Below are positions 1-6,906 of a stretch of DNA of 21,077 bases, piece by piece. The stretch is from Desulfonatronovibrio sp046496945 (GTDB taxonomy: Bacteria > Desulfobacterota > Desulfovibrionia > Desulfovibrionales > Desulfonatronovibrionaceae): positions 1 to 21,077 of the forward strand of contig JAWOGL010000052.1 of the NCBI GenBank assembly GCA_046496945.1. Reading direction: 5' to 3'. Position 1 is the stretch's first letter. Every line of letters starts with the position of its first letter. A program made the position numbers and the translations under genes. Below the pieces are notes generated by a model. It did no database searches. It had not been told where the DNA came from and worked only from the letters and a program-made list of their open reading frames with translations.

Positions 1-171
1 GCAGCTGAAGAACTTTCCCAGCTGGCCAGGGAAGCTGTGCTGCACATACCATACGACCTTCTGGCCGCCCGCCTGGATTATGCCTGTTCGCATCTGGACC
101 AGGGCACCGGACGGAGTACCTCGGACGAGATTCTTAATTCAATTTTTGACAATTTCTGCATAGGCAAATAG
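1..171 (+). CDS. mnmE: tRNA modification GTPase MnmE, C-terminal end (partial)
   Basis: The first 57 codons are open in frame 1 and end at a TAG. The translation ends in FDNFCIGK, the MnmE terminus, whose cysteine takes part in the wobble-uridine modification. The preceding residues (LAARLDYACSHLDQ and TSDEILNSIFDNFC) match the C-terminal helix of the family. MnmE works with MnmG to add the carboxymethylaminomethyl group at U34 of certain tRNAs. The GTPase domain and N-terminus lie upstream of the window. No strong terminator was seen right after the stop. Recognition rests on the C-terminal motif alone, but that motif is distinctive. Confidence 0.93.
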   Translation, partial: AAEELSQLAREAVLHIPYDLLAARLDYACSHLDQGTGRSTSDEILNSIFDNFCIGK

Positions 172-227
172 ATTATATTTATTTGACAAAACCGTCAGCA
201 TGTTCAGAATTCAGCGGCTAGCCATAA

Positions 228-377
228 CAGCCTGTTGAAAAAGTCCTTACCAGGCAGGTTCTTCAAAAATTTTAGGTGCAGGGAGCAAAAAAAGTTCAAG
301 GTGGCCGCGTATTTATACAGGTGCGAGTTTGAACTTTTTACAGCGACAAAGCCAATTGGGAGATTTTCAACAACCTG
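228..377. repeat. Nested inverted-repeat element between mnmE and the lipid A operon
   Basis: The outer arms are 228-245 (CAGCCTGTTGAAAAAGTC) and 360-377, whose complement matches at 14 of 18 positions. An inner perfect 11-bp dyad lies inside: AAAAAGTTCAA at 289-299 pairs with TTGAACTTTTT at 329-339 across a 29-nt loop. There is no convincing ORF. The size (150 bp), terminal inverted repeats and lack of coding make it MITE-like. Shorter pieces of the outer motif recur at 10385-10394 (complement) and 19565-19574. It fills most of the 172-413 gap; the rest shows only a TTGACA box at 183-188 without a good partner. Confidence 0.7.
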
Positions 378-413
378 ATAATATATGGTAAACAGTTGCA
401 ACAGATCAATCAA

Positions 414-713
414 ATGAAAGAAATCACTCTTAAGAATAAACCGGTCCTTCAGAACGGCTCCCCTCAGGACTTTGATCCGGAAATGCTATACGTGGAATGT
501 TCCAGATGCGGACGTCCCCTTATCTGGGAAAAAGGCACCACCACCTTTCTGCTTAAGCATGCCGGGATAGACAAATCTCCCGGACCCGACTGGATGATGA
601 TGTCCAAAGGATGCCCGTCATGCAGTCCGGGTCAGAATGAATTCGTGCTTACCCTTGCCCGCCCGGGAAAAACCCCGGACAACGCCATGAATGTAACAGT
701 GCGGTTCAACTAG
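414..713 (+). CDS. Small zinc-ribbon-like protein, function unknown
   Basis: This 99-aa protein is counted from the ATG at 414; an in-frame TTG at 396 would add six residues, and neither start has a clear Shine-Dalgarno. Two CxxC pairs, C29/C32 (ECSRCGRP) and C67/C70 (GCPSC), are 34 residues apart, as in a treble-clef or zinc-ribbon fold. There is no signal peptide or membrane segment. It ends 18 bp before lpxB on the same strand and is probably co-transcribed with it. No named family was recognised. A metal-binding, protein- or nucleic-acid-interacting role is inference only. Confidence 0.7.
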   Translation: MKEITLKNKPVLQNGSPQDFDPEMLYVECSRCGRPLIWEKGTTTFLLKHAGIDKSPGPDWMMMSKGCPSCSPGQNEFVLTLARPGKTPDNAMNVTVRFN

Positions 714-731
714 CCATGAGAGCCGCGTGAC

Positions 732-1871
732 ATGAACAACAACCTGATCTGGATAAATGTCTGCGAAGCCTCGGCTGATAATTACGGGGCAATGCTCATG
801 CAGGAACTCAGGCGGAGCGACCCGGATCTGGAAATAACCGGTATGGGCGGCCCCGCCATGAGAGCACAGGGTTTGAGGCCGGTTTTCCGGTCCGAAGACC
901 TGTCACTGGTCGGACTGACCGAAGTTTTTACCGCCCTTCCCCGGATTTTGGGCTACCTGAAACATATCAAAAAACTCATGAGGGAAAAACGTCCCGCGGT
1001 CCTGATTCTTCTGGATGCTCCTGATTTCAACTTCCGTCTGGCCAGAATGGCCTACAGGCTTAACATCCCGGTTCTGTATTTCATCGCTCCCCAGGTCTGG
1101 GCCTGGAGAAAATCCAGAGTAAAATTTTTAAAAAAATACGTTGACCGCATAGCCTGCATTTTTCCCTTTGAACCGGCTTTTTTCCGGAGATACGGCATTG
1201 AAGCCGGTTTTGTGGGACATCCGGCCATGCAGACCCTTAATCTGCCAAAGTTGAACAAAATCACTCCCCGCCACCATCAGATCGCCATCCTGCCGGGGAG
1301 CCGAAAAAAAGAAATATCCGCGCTCCTGCCTCTTTTTGCCCAAACCGCCGATATTCTGCGTCAGACTCATCCGGATTTGAGCTTTAATGTAATCCAGGCG
1401 CCCGGAGTATCCATGCAGTTCCTGCAGGACTTCTGCCCCGGGGACCCCTGGTTCAAATTTATTCCATCAGAAGACAGGCACACCAGTTTAAAAAAATGCG
1501 GCATGGCCCTGGCCGCTTCCGGCACGGTAACCCTTGAATGCGCCATCCTTGAAGTGCCGGCCATTGTAGCCTATAAACTTTCCTGGCTCAGCTATCTGGC
1601 GGGCAGAATGCTCATTCAGGTGAAATATATCAGCATGCCCAACCTGATCCTTGGCAGAAAAATATTTCCGGAATTGATTCAGAACCAGGCCACAGTGGAC
1701 AACCTGGTCTCCAGCGCCCTTGCCTGGCTGGACAACCCGGATCAAACCGCCCAGGTCAGGGACAGTCTTAAAAAAATCAAAACCATGCTGGGCAATAAAG
1801 CAGCCGGCAGGGCCTGCGCTGAAATGGCCCTGGAACTTATGCACAAAGGAAAATCAAATGGAATCAATTAA
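732..1871 (+). CDS. lpxB: Lipid-A-disaccharide synthase LpxB
   Basis: This 379-aa glycosyltransferase (family GT19) is of normal length. It joins a UDP-2,3-diacyl sugar to the 2,3-diacyl sugar 1-phosphate (lipid X) to form the lipid A disaccharide at the inner face of the inner membrane. Visible family motifs are APQVWAWR (119-126), FPFE (144-147), VGHP (161-164), LPGSR (187-191) and SGTVTLE (263-269). The N-terminal loop usually reading GEASGD is CEASAD here (11-16). The gene's last 14 bases overlap the start of the next gene, which implies translational coupling. If its neighbours are GnnA/GnnB, its substrates would be GlcNAc3N-based, N-acylated sugars. Confidence 0.95.
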   Translation: MNNNLIWINVCEASADNYGAMLMQELRRSDPDLEITGMGGPAMRAQGLRPVFRSEDLSLVGLTEVFTALPRILGYLKHIKKLMREKRPAVLILLDAPDFNFRLARMAYRLNIPVLYFIAPQVWAWRKSRVKFLKKYVDRIACIFPFEPAFFRRYGIEAGFVGHPAMQTLNLPKLNKITPRHHQIAILPGSRKKEISALLPLFAQTADILRQTHPDLSFNVIQAPGVSMQFLQDFCPGDPWFKFIPSEDRHTSLKKCGMALAASGTVTLECAILEVPAIVAYKLSWLSYLAGRMLIQVKYISMPNLILGRKIFPELIQNQATVDNLVSSALAWLDNPDQTAQVRDSLKKIKTMLGNKAAGRACAEMALELMHKGKSNGIN

Positions 1872-2844
1872 ACTCGGAGTAATCGGAGTGGGTCACCTGG
1901 GAACTTTTCACGCCAGACTGGCAGCAGAGCTGGACTCAGTCAACCTCACCGGGGTTTACGATACCAACCAGGAACAGGCCAGGCGGATCAGCGCTGAATG
2001 CGCAACAGTTCCCTGCTCTGACCTTGACGATCTTTTGTCCAGGGTTGACGCGGTAAGCATAGTGGTTCCCACCAGTGAACATTTCAACATCGCCATGAAA
2101 GCCCTGGATCACGACTGCCATATATTCATTGAAAAACCCATCACCTCCACAGTGGAAGAGGCCGGACAGATAATCCACAAGGCCAGGGACAGGAACAAAA
2201 AAATCCAGGTGGGACATATTGAGCGGTTTAATCCGGCCATGCTGGCCATAAAAGGATACCCCCTGGCGCCCATGTTTATCGAGGCTCACCGGTTAAGCCG
2301 GTTCAATCCCAGGGGATGCGACGTCAGCGTGGTACTGGACCTGATGATACATGACCTGGATTTGATCCTGTATATGGTCAACAGCCCTGTTGCCCATACT
2401 GATGCCTGCGGCGTTTCAGTAGTTTCTAAAACTGAGGACATAGCCAATGTCCGCCTCAAGTTTGAAAGCGGCTGCGTGGCCAACCTGACCAGCAGCAGGA
2501 TATCTCTTACCCCCATGCGCCGCATGCGCCTTTTTCAGAAAAATCAGTACATAGCCATGGATTTCATGGAAAAAAAATCCGACATCTTCCTGCTCCGGGA
2601 TGAGGACACAGCGGCAGCGCCTGAATCCGCCGGAATGGTGGTCAGTCAGATAGGAATCGGAGACAAGGCCAGAGATATTGTTTATCAGAAGCCCGAACCT
2701 CCCCAGGTCAATTCCTTGAAAATGGAGCTTGAAGAATTCGCCCGGGCCGTAATCTTTGACCTTGAGCCTGAAGTACCCGGGGAACAGGGCATGCAGGCCC
2801 TGGAAGTAGCCAACAGCATACTTGAGAAAATAGCCACCCCATAA
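1858..2844 (+). CDS. gnnA: Gfo/Idh/MocA oxidoreductase, probable UDP-GlcNAc 3-dehydrogenase (GnnA-like)
   Basis: The chosen start is the ATG at 1858, preceded by AAAGGA and overlapping the end of lpxB by 14 bp, giving 328 aa. It has an N-terminal Rossmann fold with GVGHLG (10-15), the family lysine motif EKP (92-94), then GHIERFNP (119-126) and DLMIHDLD (161-168) in the catalytic domain. GHIERFNP is recalled as typical of the GnnA group. GnnA oxidises C3 of UDP-GlcNAc; GnnB then aminates it to UDP-GlcNAc3N. In Acidithiobacillus ferrooxidans the two genes lie between lpxA and lpxB, which matches this context. The alternative is a WlbA/WbpB-type dehydrogenase for an O-antigen diamino sugar. Confidence 0.82.
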   Translation: MESIKLGVIGVGHLGTFHARLAAELDSVNLTGVYDTNQEQARRISAECATVPCSDLDDLLSRVDAVSIVVPTSEHFNIAMKALDHDCHIFIEKPITSTVEEAGQIIHKARDRNKKIQVGHIERFNPAMLAIKGYPLAPMFIEAHRLSRFNPRGCDVSVVLDLMIHDLDLILYMVNSPVAHTDACGVSVVSKTEDIANVRLKFESGCVANLTSSRISLTPMRRMRLFQKNQYIAMDFMEKKSDIFLLRDEDTAAAPESAGMVVSQIGIGDKARDIVYQKPEPPQVNSLKMELEEFARAVIFDLEPEVPGEQGMQALEVANSILEKIATP

Positions 2845-2853
2845 GGAGGACGG

Positions 2854-4050
2854 ATGAGCATACCATTTATTGATCTCAAAACCCAGCACAGCCTGATTAA
2901 AAACCAGGTCCAGGCAAATATGGACAAGGTCCTGGAGCACGGCGCCTACGTGATGGGACCGGAAATAAAACAGCTGGAACAAAACCTGGCGGAATTCTGC
3001 AAAGTAAAACACGCCCTGGCCTGTTCTTCCGGCACAGACGCCCTTATACTGGCCCTGCTTGCCCTGGGCATAAAACCCGGCGACGCCGTGCTGACCACTC
3101 CTTTTACCTTCTTTGCCACCGCGGAAGCAGTTGCCTTTATCGGAGCGGTGCCGGTGTTTGTGGATATCGACCCGGAGACCTTTAATATCAGCCCGGACCA
3201 TATATCCGCAGCCATAAAAGCCCTGAAAAACAGCCCGGCGAATACTTATCCCCTGCCCCGGACCGGCACACAAAACGGACTGGGACATCCTACTCCGGGC
3301 AGTCTTATTCCCAAAGCGATCATCAGTGTGGACCTTTTCGGCCTGCCCTGCGATTATGAAAAAATAGAAAACATAGCCCGGCAGGAGAACCTTAAACTTA
3401 TAGTCGATGCCGCCCAGTCCTTTGGCGCCACTTATCACCAGCGCTCCACATGTTCCCTGGGCCATGCAGCCTGCACGTCATTTTTTCCGGCCAAACCCCT
3501 GGGATGTTACGGAGACGGAGGGATGTGCTTCACCAATGACTCTGAAACCTGCGAACTCATGACTTCTTTGCGGGTCCACGGCCAGGGAACAGATAGATAC
3601 GACAATACCCGTTTGGGCATGAACGCCCGCATGGATACTCTGCAGGCAGCCGTTCTTCTGGCCAAGATGGAAATTTTCGCGCAGGAACTGACTTTGCGCG
3701 AAAAAGTGGCAGCCGGATACAATCACCTTTTTGAACAGACTGACTTCCCGGTAGTCACCCCCCGGATATTCAGCAGGGCCAGAAGCGCCTGGGCCCAGTA
3801 CAGTCTGCTGGCCCGGGACAATGAACACAGGCAGGCCATATTCAACCGGCTCAGAGAACACCAGATTCCCTGGGCGGTATATTACCCTGTGCCTTTGCAT
3901 CTGCAGAAGGCATTTGCCTATCTGGGATATCAGGCTGGAGACTTTCCAGTCAGCGAGAATATGTCTGAACGAATTTTCAGCCTTCCCATGCATCCTTATC
4001 TAAAAGAAGAGGACCAGCAAAAAATTGCTGAAGCGGTTTTATCGGTCTGA
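2854..4050 (+). CDS. gnnB: PLP-dependent sugar aminotransferase, DegT/DnrJ/EryC1 family (GnnB-like)
   Basis: This 398-aa protein starts nine bases after the previous stop. Its Shine-Dalgarno TAAGGAGG overlaps that stop codon. Family features are the SSGTDAL phosphate-binding loop (58-64), TTPFTFFATAEA (81-92), the PLP-pairing aspartate D185 in DAAQS and the Schiff-base lysine K214 in FFPAKPLG. It would transfer an amino group, usually from glutamate, to the 3-keto sugar made by the GnnA-like enzyme. A roughly 27-residue loop (about 126-152) precedes IISVDLFGLP and makes it longer than typical family members. WbpE/WlbC-type O-antigen enzymes are the alternative; adjacency to lpxB favours GnnB. 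Confidence 0.82.
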   Translation: MSIPFIDLKTQHSLIKNQVQANMDKVLEHGAYVMGPEIKQLEQNLAEFCKVKHALACSSGTDALILALLALGIKPGDAVLTTPFTFFATAEAVAFIGAVPVFVDIDPETFNISPDHISAAIKALKNSPANTYPLPRTGTQNGLGHPTPGSLIPKAIISVDLFGLPCDYEKIENIARQENLKLIVDAAQSFGATYHQRSTCSLGHAACTSFFPAKPLGCYGDGGMCFTNDSETCELMTSLRVHGQGTDRYDNTRLGMNARMDTLQAAVLLAKMEIFAQELTLREKVAAGYNHLFEQTDFPVVTPRIFSRARSAWAQYSLLARDNEHRQAIFNRLREHQIPWAVYYPVPLHLQKAFAYLGYQAGDFPVSENMSERIFSLPMHPYLKEEDQQKIAEAVLSV

Positions 4051-4083
4051 ACAATAACAAAGGATTTCTTAACCGGAAAAAAC

Positions 4084-4329
4084 ATGGAAAACAAAATTTT
4101 TGAACTGGGGCTTTCAATCGAGGCGGTTTCACTTTATCTGATTTTATTTGATCTGGATTTTTCCAGTGTTCCATTGGAAATGGAACATATCAGATCCAGA
4201 TGGAACGCGGATGAAGCACTTCTGGAAAGCGCTCTGGATGAACTGGAAATGAACACGGTTATAAGCAGGAAAAACAATATCCTGGACATTAATCCGGTTA
4301 CGGCCTGGACTGCCACGGGAAATGCCTGA
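4084..4329 (+). CDS. Small conserved-looking protein, function unknown
   Basis: This 81-aa acidic protein begins at an ATG preceded by CCGGAAAAAAC, 33 bp after gnnB. It ends 14 bp before the Gate-domain membrane protein on the same strand. There is no signal peptide, metal motif or membrane helix. The middle (SVPLEMEHIRSRW, ALLESALDELEMNTVI) reads like short helices ending in a beta hairpin, as in a small winged helix, but this is only an impression. Its position suggests co-expression with the membrane protein that follows. No family was recognised. Confidence 0.65.
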   Translation: MENKIFELGLSIEAVSLYLILFDLDFSSVPLEMEHIRSRWNADEALLESALDELEMNTVISRKNNILDINPVTAWTATGNA

Positions 4330-4343
4330 GCACAGTTTCAGTA

Positions 4344-5297
4344 ATGTTCTCATTCCCTGAACTATGGACAGGCCTGTTTTTTCCACTGCTGAAGCTTTGC
4401 GTGTTTATTTCCGCGGGCGTTTTTGTGGGCAATCTTATAGAGGCTATGAACTGGACCAGGTTTATGGCCATGCTGGCGACCCCGCTGGTCAGGGCTGGAA
4501 GACTCAAGGACATTTCCGGAGCAGCCTTTTCCATGGCTTTTTTTTCGGGCGTAACCGCCAATACCATGCTGGCCGAAGCCTACCAGCAGAAAAGACTTAA
4601 CCGCAGGGAGCTGGTCCTTTCCAACCTGTTCAATTCCCTGCCCACCTATTTTCTGCACCTGCCCACGACCTTTTTCATCATAGTACCCCTTATCAAGGCC
4701 GCGGCAATCCCGTATCTCCTGCTGACCATCTCTTCCGCAGTCATAAGGACAATCACGGTCATCTTTATTGGCAGGTTTATTCTACCGGCCAGACAGGATC
4801 AATGTGTACATTGTGAGCTTCCCCCCGCGGATAAACTGAGCTGGTCCACAGTTTTGTCCAGGGTAAAGGTCAGGTTTATCGCCAGATTCAAAAAAATCAT
4901 GATTTTTACGGTTCCCATTTATACCCTGTTTTATGTGCTTCAACAAACCGGTTTTTTCAGACTGATAGAAAATGTTATGGCGGAAAACGCCGGCTTTCTA
5001 AATTTCCTGCCGCCTCAGGCCATCAGCATTATCGCCCTGCAGCTGGCTGCTGAATTCTCCGCGGGTCTGGCCGCGGCTGGTTCACTGCTGGACAGCGGAG
5101 CCTTGCAGGTCAAGCAGGTTGTCCTGGCCTTGATCATCGGCAACATTCTGTCTTCTCCCATGCGGGCGGTAAGACATCAGCTCCCTTACTATGCGGGCAT
5201 TTTTAATCCGGCTCTGGCCCTGAGGCTTATTATCTACAACCAGAGCCTCCGGGCGGGCAGCCTGATCGTGGCGGGAACAGCTTATTATTTCTGGTGA
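4344..5297 (+). CDS. Nucleoside-recognition (Gate) domain membrane protein
   Basis: This is a 317-aa, very hydrophobic protein with about eight predicted membrane helices. It is organised in two similar halves, as in Gate-domain proteins of the SpmA/SpmB/YjiH group. Markers are GAAFSMAFFSGVTANTM (56-72) and FNSLPTYFLHLPTTFF (93-108) in the first half, and the later AAEFSAGLAAAGSLLDSG and ILSSPMRAVRHQLPYYAGIF. Gate domains are thought to be substrate-passage modules in nucleoside transporters and in uncharacterised exporters; the substrate here is unknown. It is the last gene of the forward run that starts at 414. Confidence 0.8.
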   Translation: MFSFPELWTGLFFPLLKLCVFISAGVFVGNLIEAMNWTRFMAMLATPLVRAGRLKDISGAAFSMAFFSGVTANTMLAEAYQQKRLNRRELVLSNLFNSLPTYFLHLPTTFFIIVPLIKAAAIPYLLLTISSAVIRTITVIFIGRFILPARQDQCVHCELPPADKLSWSTVLSRVKVRFIARFKKIMIFTVPIYTLFYVLQQTGFFRLIENVMAENAGFLNFLPPQAISIIALQLAAEFSAGLAAAGSLLDSGALQVKQVVLALIIGNILSSPMRAVRHQLPYYAGIFNPALALRLIIYNQSLRAGSLIVAGTAYYFW

Positions 5298-5428
5298 TAA
5301 CCAGCTTGTGCCTGGATTGTCCGCGGCATCTCTGCTATAAAATATTTTCAGGCAAAACATCTCCGCCCTGAAAAACTTGTATCTGTCCAGCACATCTGTT
5401 TGTTTATGGATAAAGCCTGCATCCGCAC
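5298..5428. other. Unassigned intergenic stretch after the lipid A run
   Basis: No ORF or RNA gene was recognised. A weak 8-bp dyad, TTTTCAGG at 5345-5352 and CCTGAAAA at 5367-5374 with a 14-nt loop, could act as a transcription end for the Gate gene, but no T-run follows. The remainder of the gap to 5637 is taken up by repeat elements. Confidence 0.4.
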
Positions 5429-5467
5429 ATCATGGTGAATAGTTACAATGTAACTATTCACCATGAT
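5429..5467. repeat. Perfect 18-bp palindrome made of two abutting element ends
   Basis: Bases 5429-5446 and 5450-5467 are exact inverted repeats around the 3-nt loop AAT. The core is ATGGTGAATAGTTAC facing GTAACTATTCACCAT. As RNA this would fold into an 18-bp hairpin. The core is the same sequence that ends the neighbouring 155-bp element, so the palindrome looks like the junction of two element ends rather than a terminator; no T-run follows. Confidence 0.85.
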
Positions 5468-5604
5468 CGAATAAAGAAGACCTGGACCCCGGATCTGGTC
5501 CGGGGTGACGGTTAAAGCAGGCAATTGCCTTTTTCCGTCATTCCGGCGAAAGCCGCAATCCAGGGTGGTTGAATGGGCATACGCCGTATGTGGTGAATAG
5601 TTAC
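5450..5604. mobile_element. MITE-like element with perfect 14-bp terminal inverted repeats
   Basis: The left end GTAACTATTCACCA (5450-5463) is the exact complement of the right end TGGTGAATAGTTAC (5591-5604). Between them lie two facing palindromic units. One (5480-5510) includes the dyad CCCCGGATCTGGTCCGGGG and ends GGTGACGG; the other (5536-5564) begins CGTCATTCCGGCGAAAGCC and ends AATCCAGG. There is no coding capacity. Bases 5468-5604 align in reverse with 10311-10445. The type is inferred from structure: a small non-autonomous element needing a transposase in trans, none of which is in this window. Confidence 0.7.
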
Positions 5605-5637
5605 AAAAAATTTTTTAAAAAACCAGGGAACCACCCC

Positions 5638-5964
5638 ATGTCTTTACCAAGCAGAATTCTGCTCATCTTTCTTACCTGCCTGCTGCTCATGATCCCGGGA
5701 TGCATACAGGATAAAACCTCCACTGAAATTTACCGGGAAACCGGAGAAAACATTCCTGGTGCCTTTTCATTTATTAAGCTTCAAAGTGACGGGGTGGGCA
5801 CCTGGGAAACCGACCTTGATGTGGTTCATTTCCGGTGGAAAACCAGGGGAGACCGAATCTGGCTGCATACACGCGAAGGCAGGTCAATTCCAGGGACCAT
5901 TACTGAAGAAGGCTTTAACATCAATCTGCAAAACCTGGAGACACTGGTGTTTGTAAGACAATAA
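5638..5964 (+). CDS. Small putative lipoprotein, function unknown
   Basis: The ATG at 5638 was chosen because it gives a proper type II signal: a short N-terminus with one arginine, a hydrophobic stretch (about 7-20) and the lipobox IPGC with Cys22. A GGGAA lies upstream. An in-frame ATG at 5569 would add 23 residues coded by the repeat element and spoil the signal. The predicted product is 108 aa, with a mature part of about 87 aa rich in beta strands (GTWETDLDVVHFRWKTRG, IWLHTREG). It likely sits in the cell envelope. No known family was recognised. Confidence 0.7.
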   Translation: MSLPSRILLIFLTCLLLMIPGCIQDKTSTEIYRETGENIPGAFSFIKLQSDGVGTWETDLDVVHFRWKTRGDRIWLHTREGRSIPGTITEEGFNINLQNLETLVFVRQ

Positions 5965-6041
5965 ATCTGGCTTTTTACGGGCCCGGTTATTTCCGGATAC
6001 AGATTTAATCTGGCTGTTCTGTATTCACTGCCGGCTTTTAT

Positions 6042-6839
6042 TCAACTGCCTGCTGCGTCCATAAGGCGGTTACCGTTTTTCAGCAGCTCTTCAATTCTGT
6101 TTTCGCTGAAGCCGGCCTTACTCTTCAACAGTCTCAGTTCCGTGGACGCGTCAAAGAGAGGATAATCGCTCCCGAAAAGCAGTCTTTCCAATGGATGCCT
6201 GTTTAGAATCCGAGCCAGCAGATCTTTGTCGATAAATGGAAGAGAACTGGATGTATCCATATAAATATCCTTCCCAGCCAGGTAATTGAGGGCGTCGTTC
6301 CAGTGCAGATACCCGCCCAGATGCGCGGCCACCATATTCAGTTCCGGATGGTTCTTTCTGATGGCGGCCAGTTTGCCCGGGCTGGAAGGGTTGATATCCG
6401 GAGGCAGGCGGTCTCCAACGTGGAACATGAGGATAAATTCTTTGCCGATCTCCTCAAAAATTGGATCAAGGCGGGGATCAGCCAGATCATATCCCTGAAA
6501 ATCAGGGTGAAACTTAAGGCCTTTGATTCCGTTTTTTTTCAGGCGTTCCAGTTCTTTCCCCCACTCCTGATAATCCGGATGAAGAGTGCCGAAGGCGGTA
6601 AGCCGGGGATAAGTCTGCTGGACAGAAATCGACCAGTTGTTGGCCGGAATCACCTGATCCGGGCTGGTAGCCGCGCTGTGCACCACTGCCCTGTGGATCC
6701 CCGCCCTGGTCAGAAAAGAGAGCAGGTCCTCAACCAGGCCGGTACCCACCGGCGTTATCCCGTAATGGTTTTGCAGCTGATCCAGAACCTTATGCGCTAT
6801 CTTGGGATGAAATACATGGGCGTGAAAGTCTGTAGACAT
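6042..6839 (-). CDS. Amidohydrolase-family metal-dependent hydrolase (COG2159-like)
   Basis: This 265-aa TIM-barrel enzyme has the expected metal ligands in order: HAH (6-8) in DFHAHVF, KFHP (109-112), H140 in MFHVG, H173 in AAHLGG and D225 in LFGSDYP. AAGGT precedes the start, seven bases upstream. The amidohydrolase-2 group contains hydrolases and decarboxylases of cyclic acids, and nothing here fixes the substrate. It is transcribed alone, convergent with the lipoprotein gene (77-bp gap) and divergent from the 104-aa gene (67-bp gap). Confidence 0.82.
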   Translation of the reverse strand: MSTDFHAHVFHPKIAHKVLDQLQNHYGITPVGTGLVEDLLSFLTRAGIHRAVVHSAATSPDQVIPANNWSISVQQTYPRLTAFGTLHPDYQEWGKELERLKKNGIKGLKFHPDFQGYDLADPRLDPIFEEIGKEFILMFHVGDRLPPDINPSSPGKLAAIRKNHPELNMVAAHLGGYLHWNDALNYLAGKDIYMDTSSSLPFIDKDLLARILNRHPLERLLFGSDYPLFDASTELRLLKSKAGFSENRIEELLKNGNRLMDAAGS

Positions 6840-6906
6840 CTTTTACCTTGCAACCGAAATTTATCCGGGTTGACATCACTTCTCTGTTCTGGTTTGAAGT
6901 TGATCC

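Noticed and set aside
204..413. A 69-codon minus-strand frame in the 172-413 gap
   Set aside because: It is created by the nested inverted repeat and its A/T tracts; no ribosome site.
2416..3465. A 349-codon open frame on the minus strand across gnnA and gnnB
   Set aside because: It runs antisense to two genes with full sets of family motifs, shows no recognisable domain and has no ribosome site; it is a shadow of GC-biased codons.
5431..5465. Rho-independent terminator for the Gate gene
   Set aside because: The stem is AT-rich, perfect and long but has no T-run, lies 130 bp after the stop and equals the ends of the mobile-like element.
5429..5606. CRISPR array
   Set aside because: The repeated motifs are inverted relative to each other, few in number and not evenly spaced; no cas genes are present.
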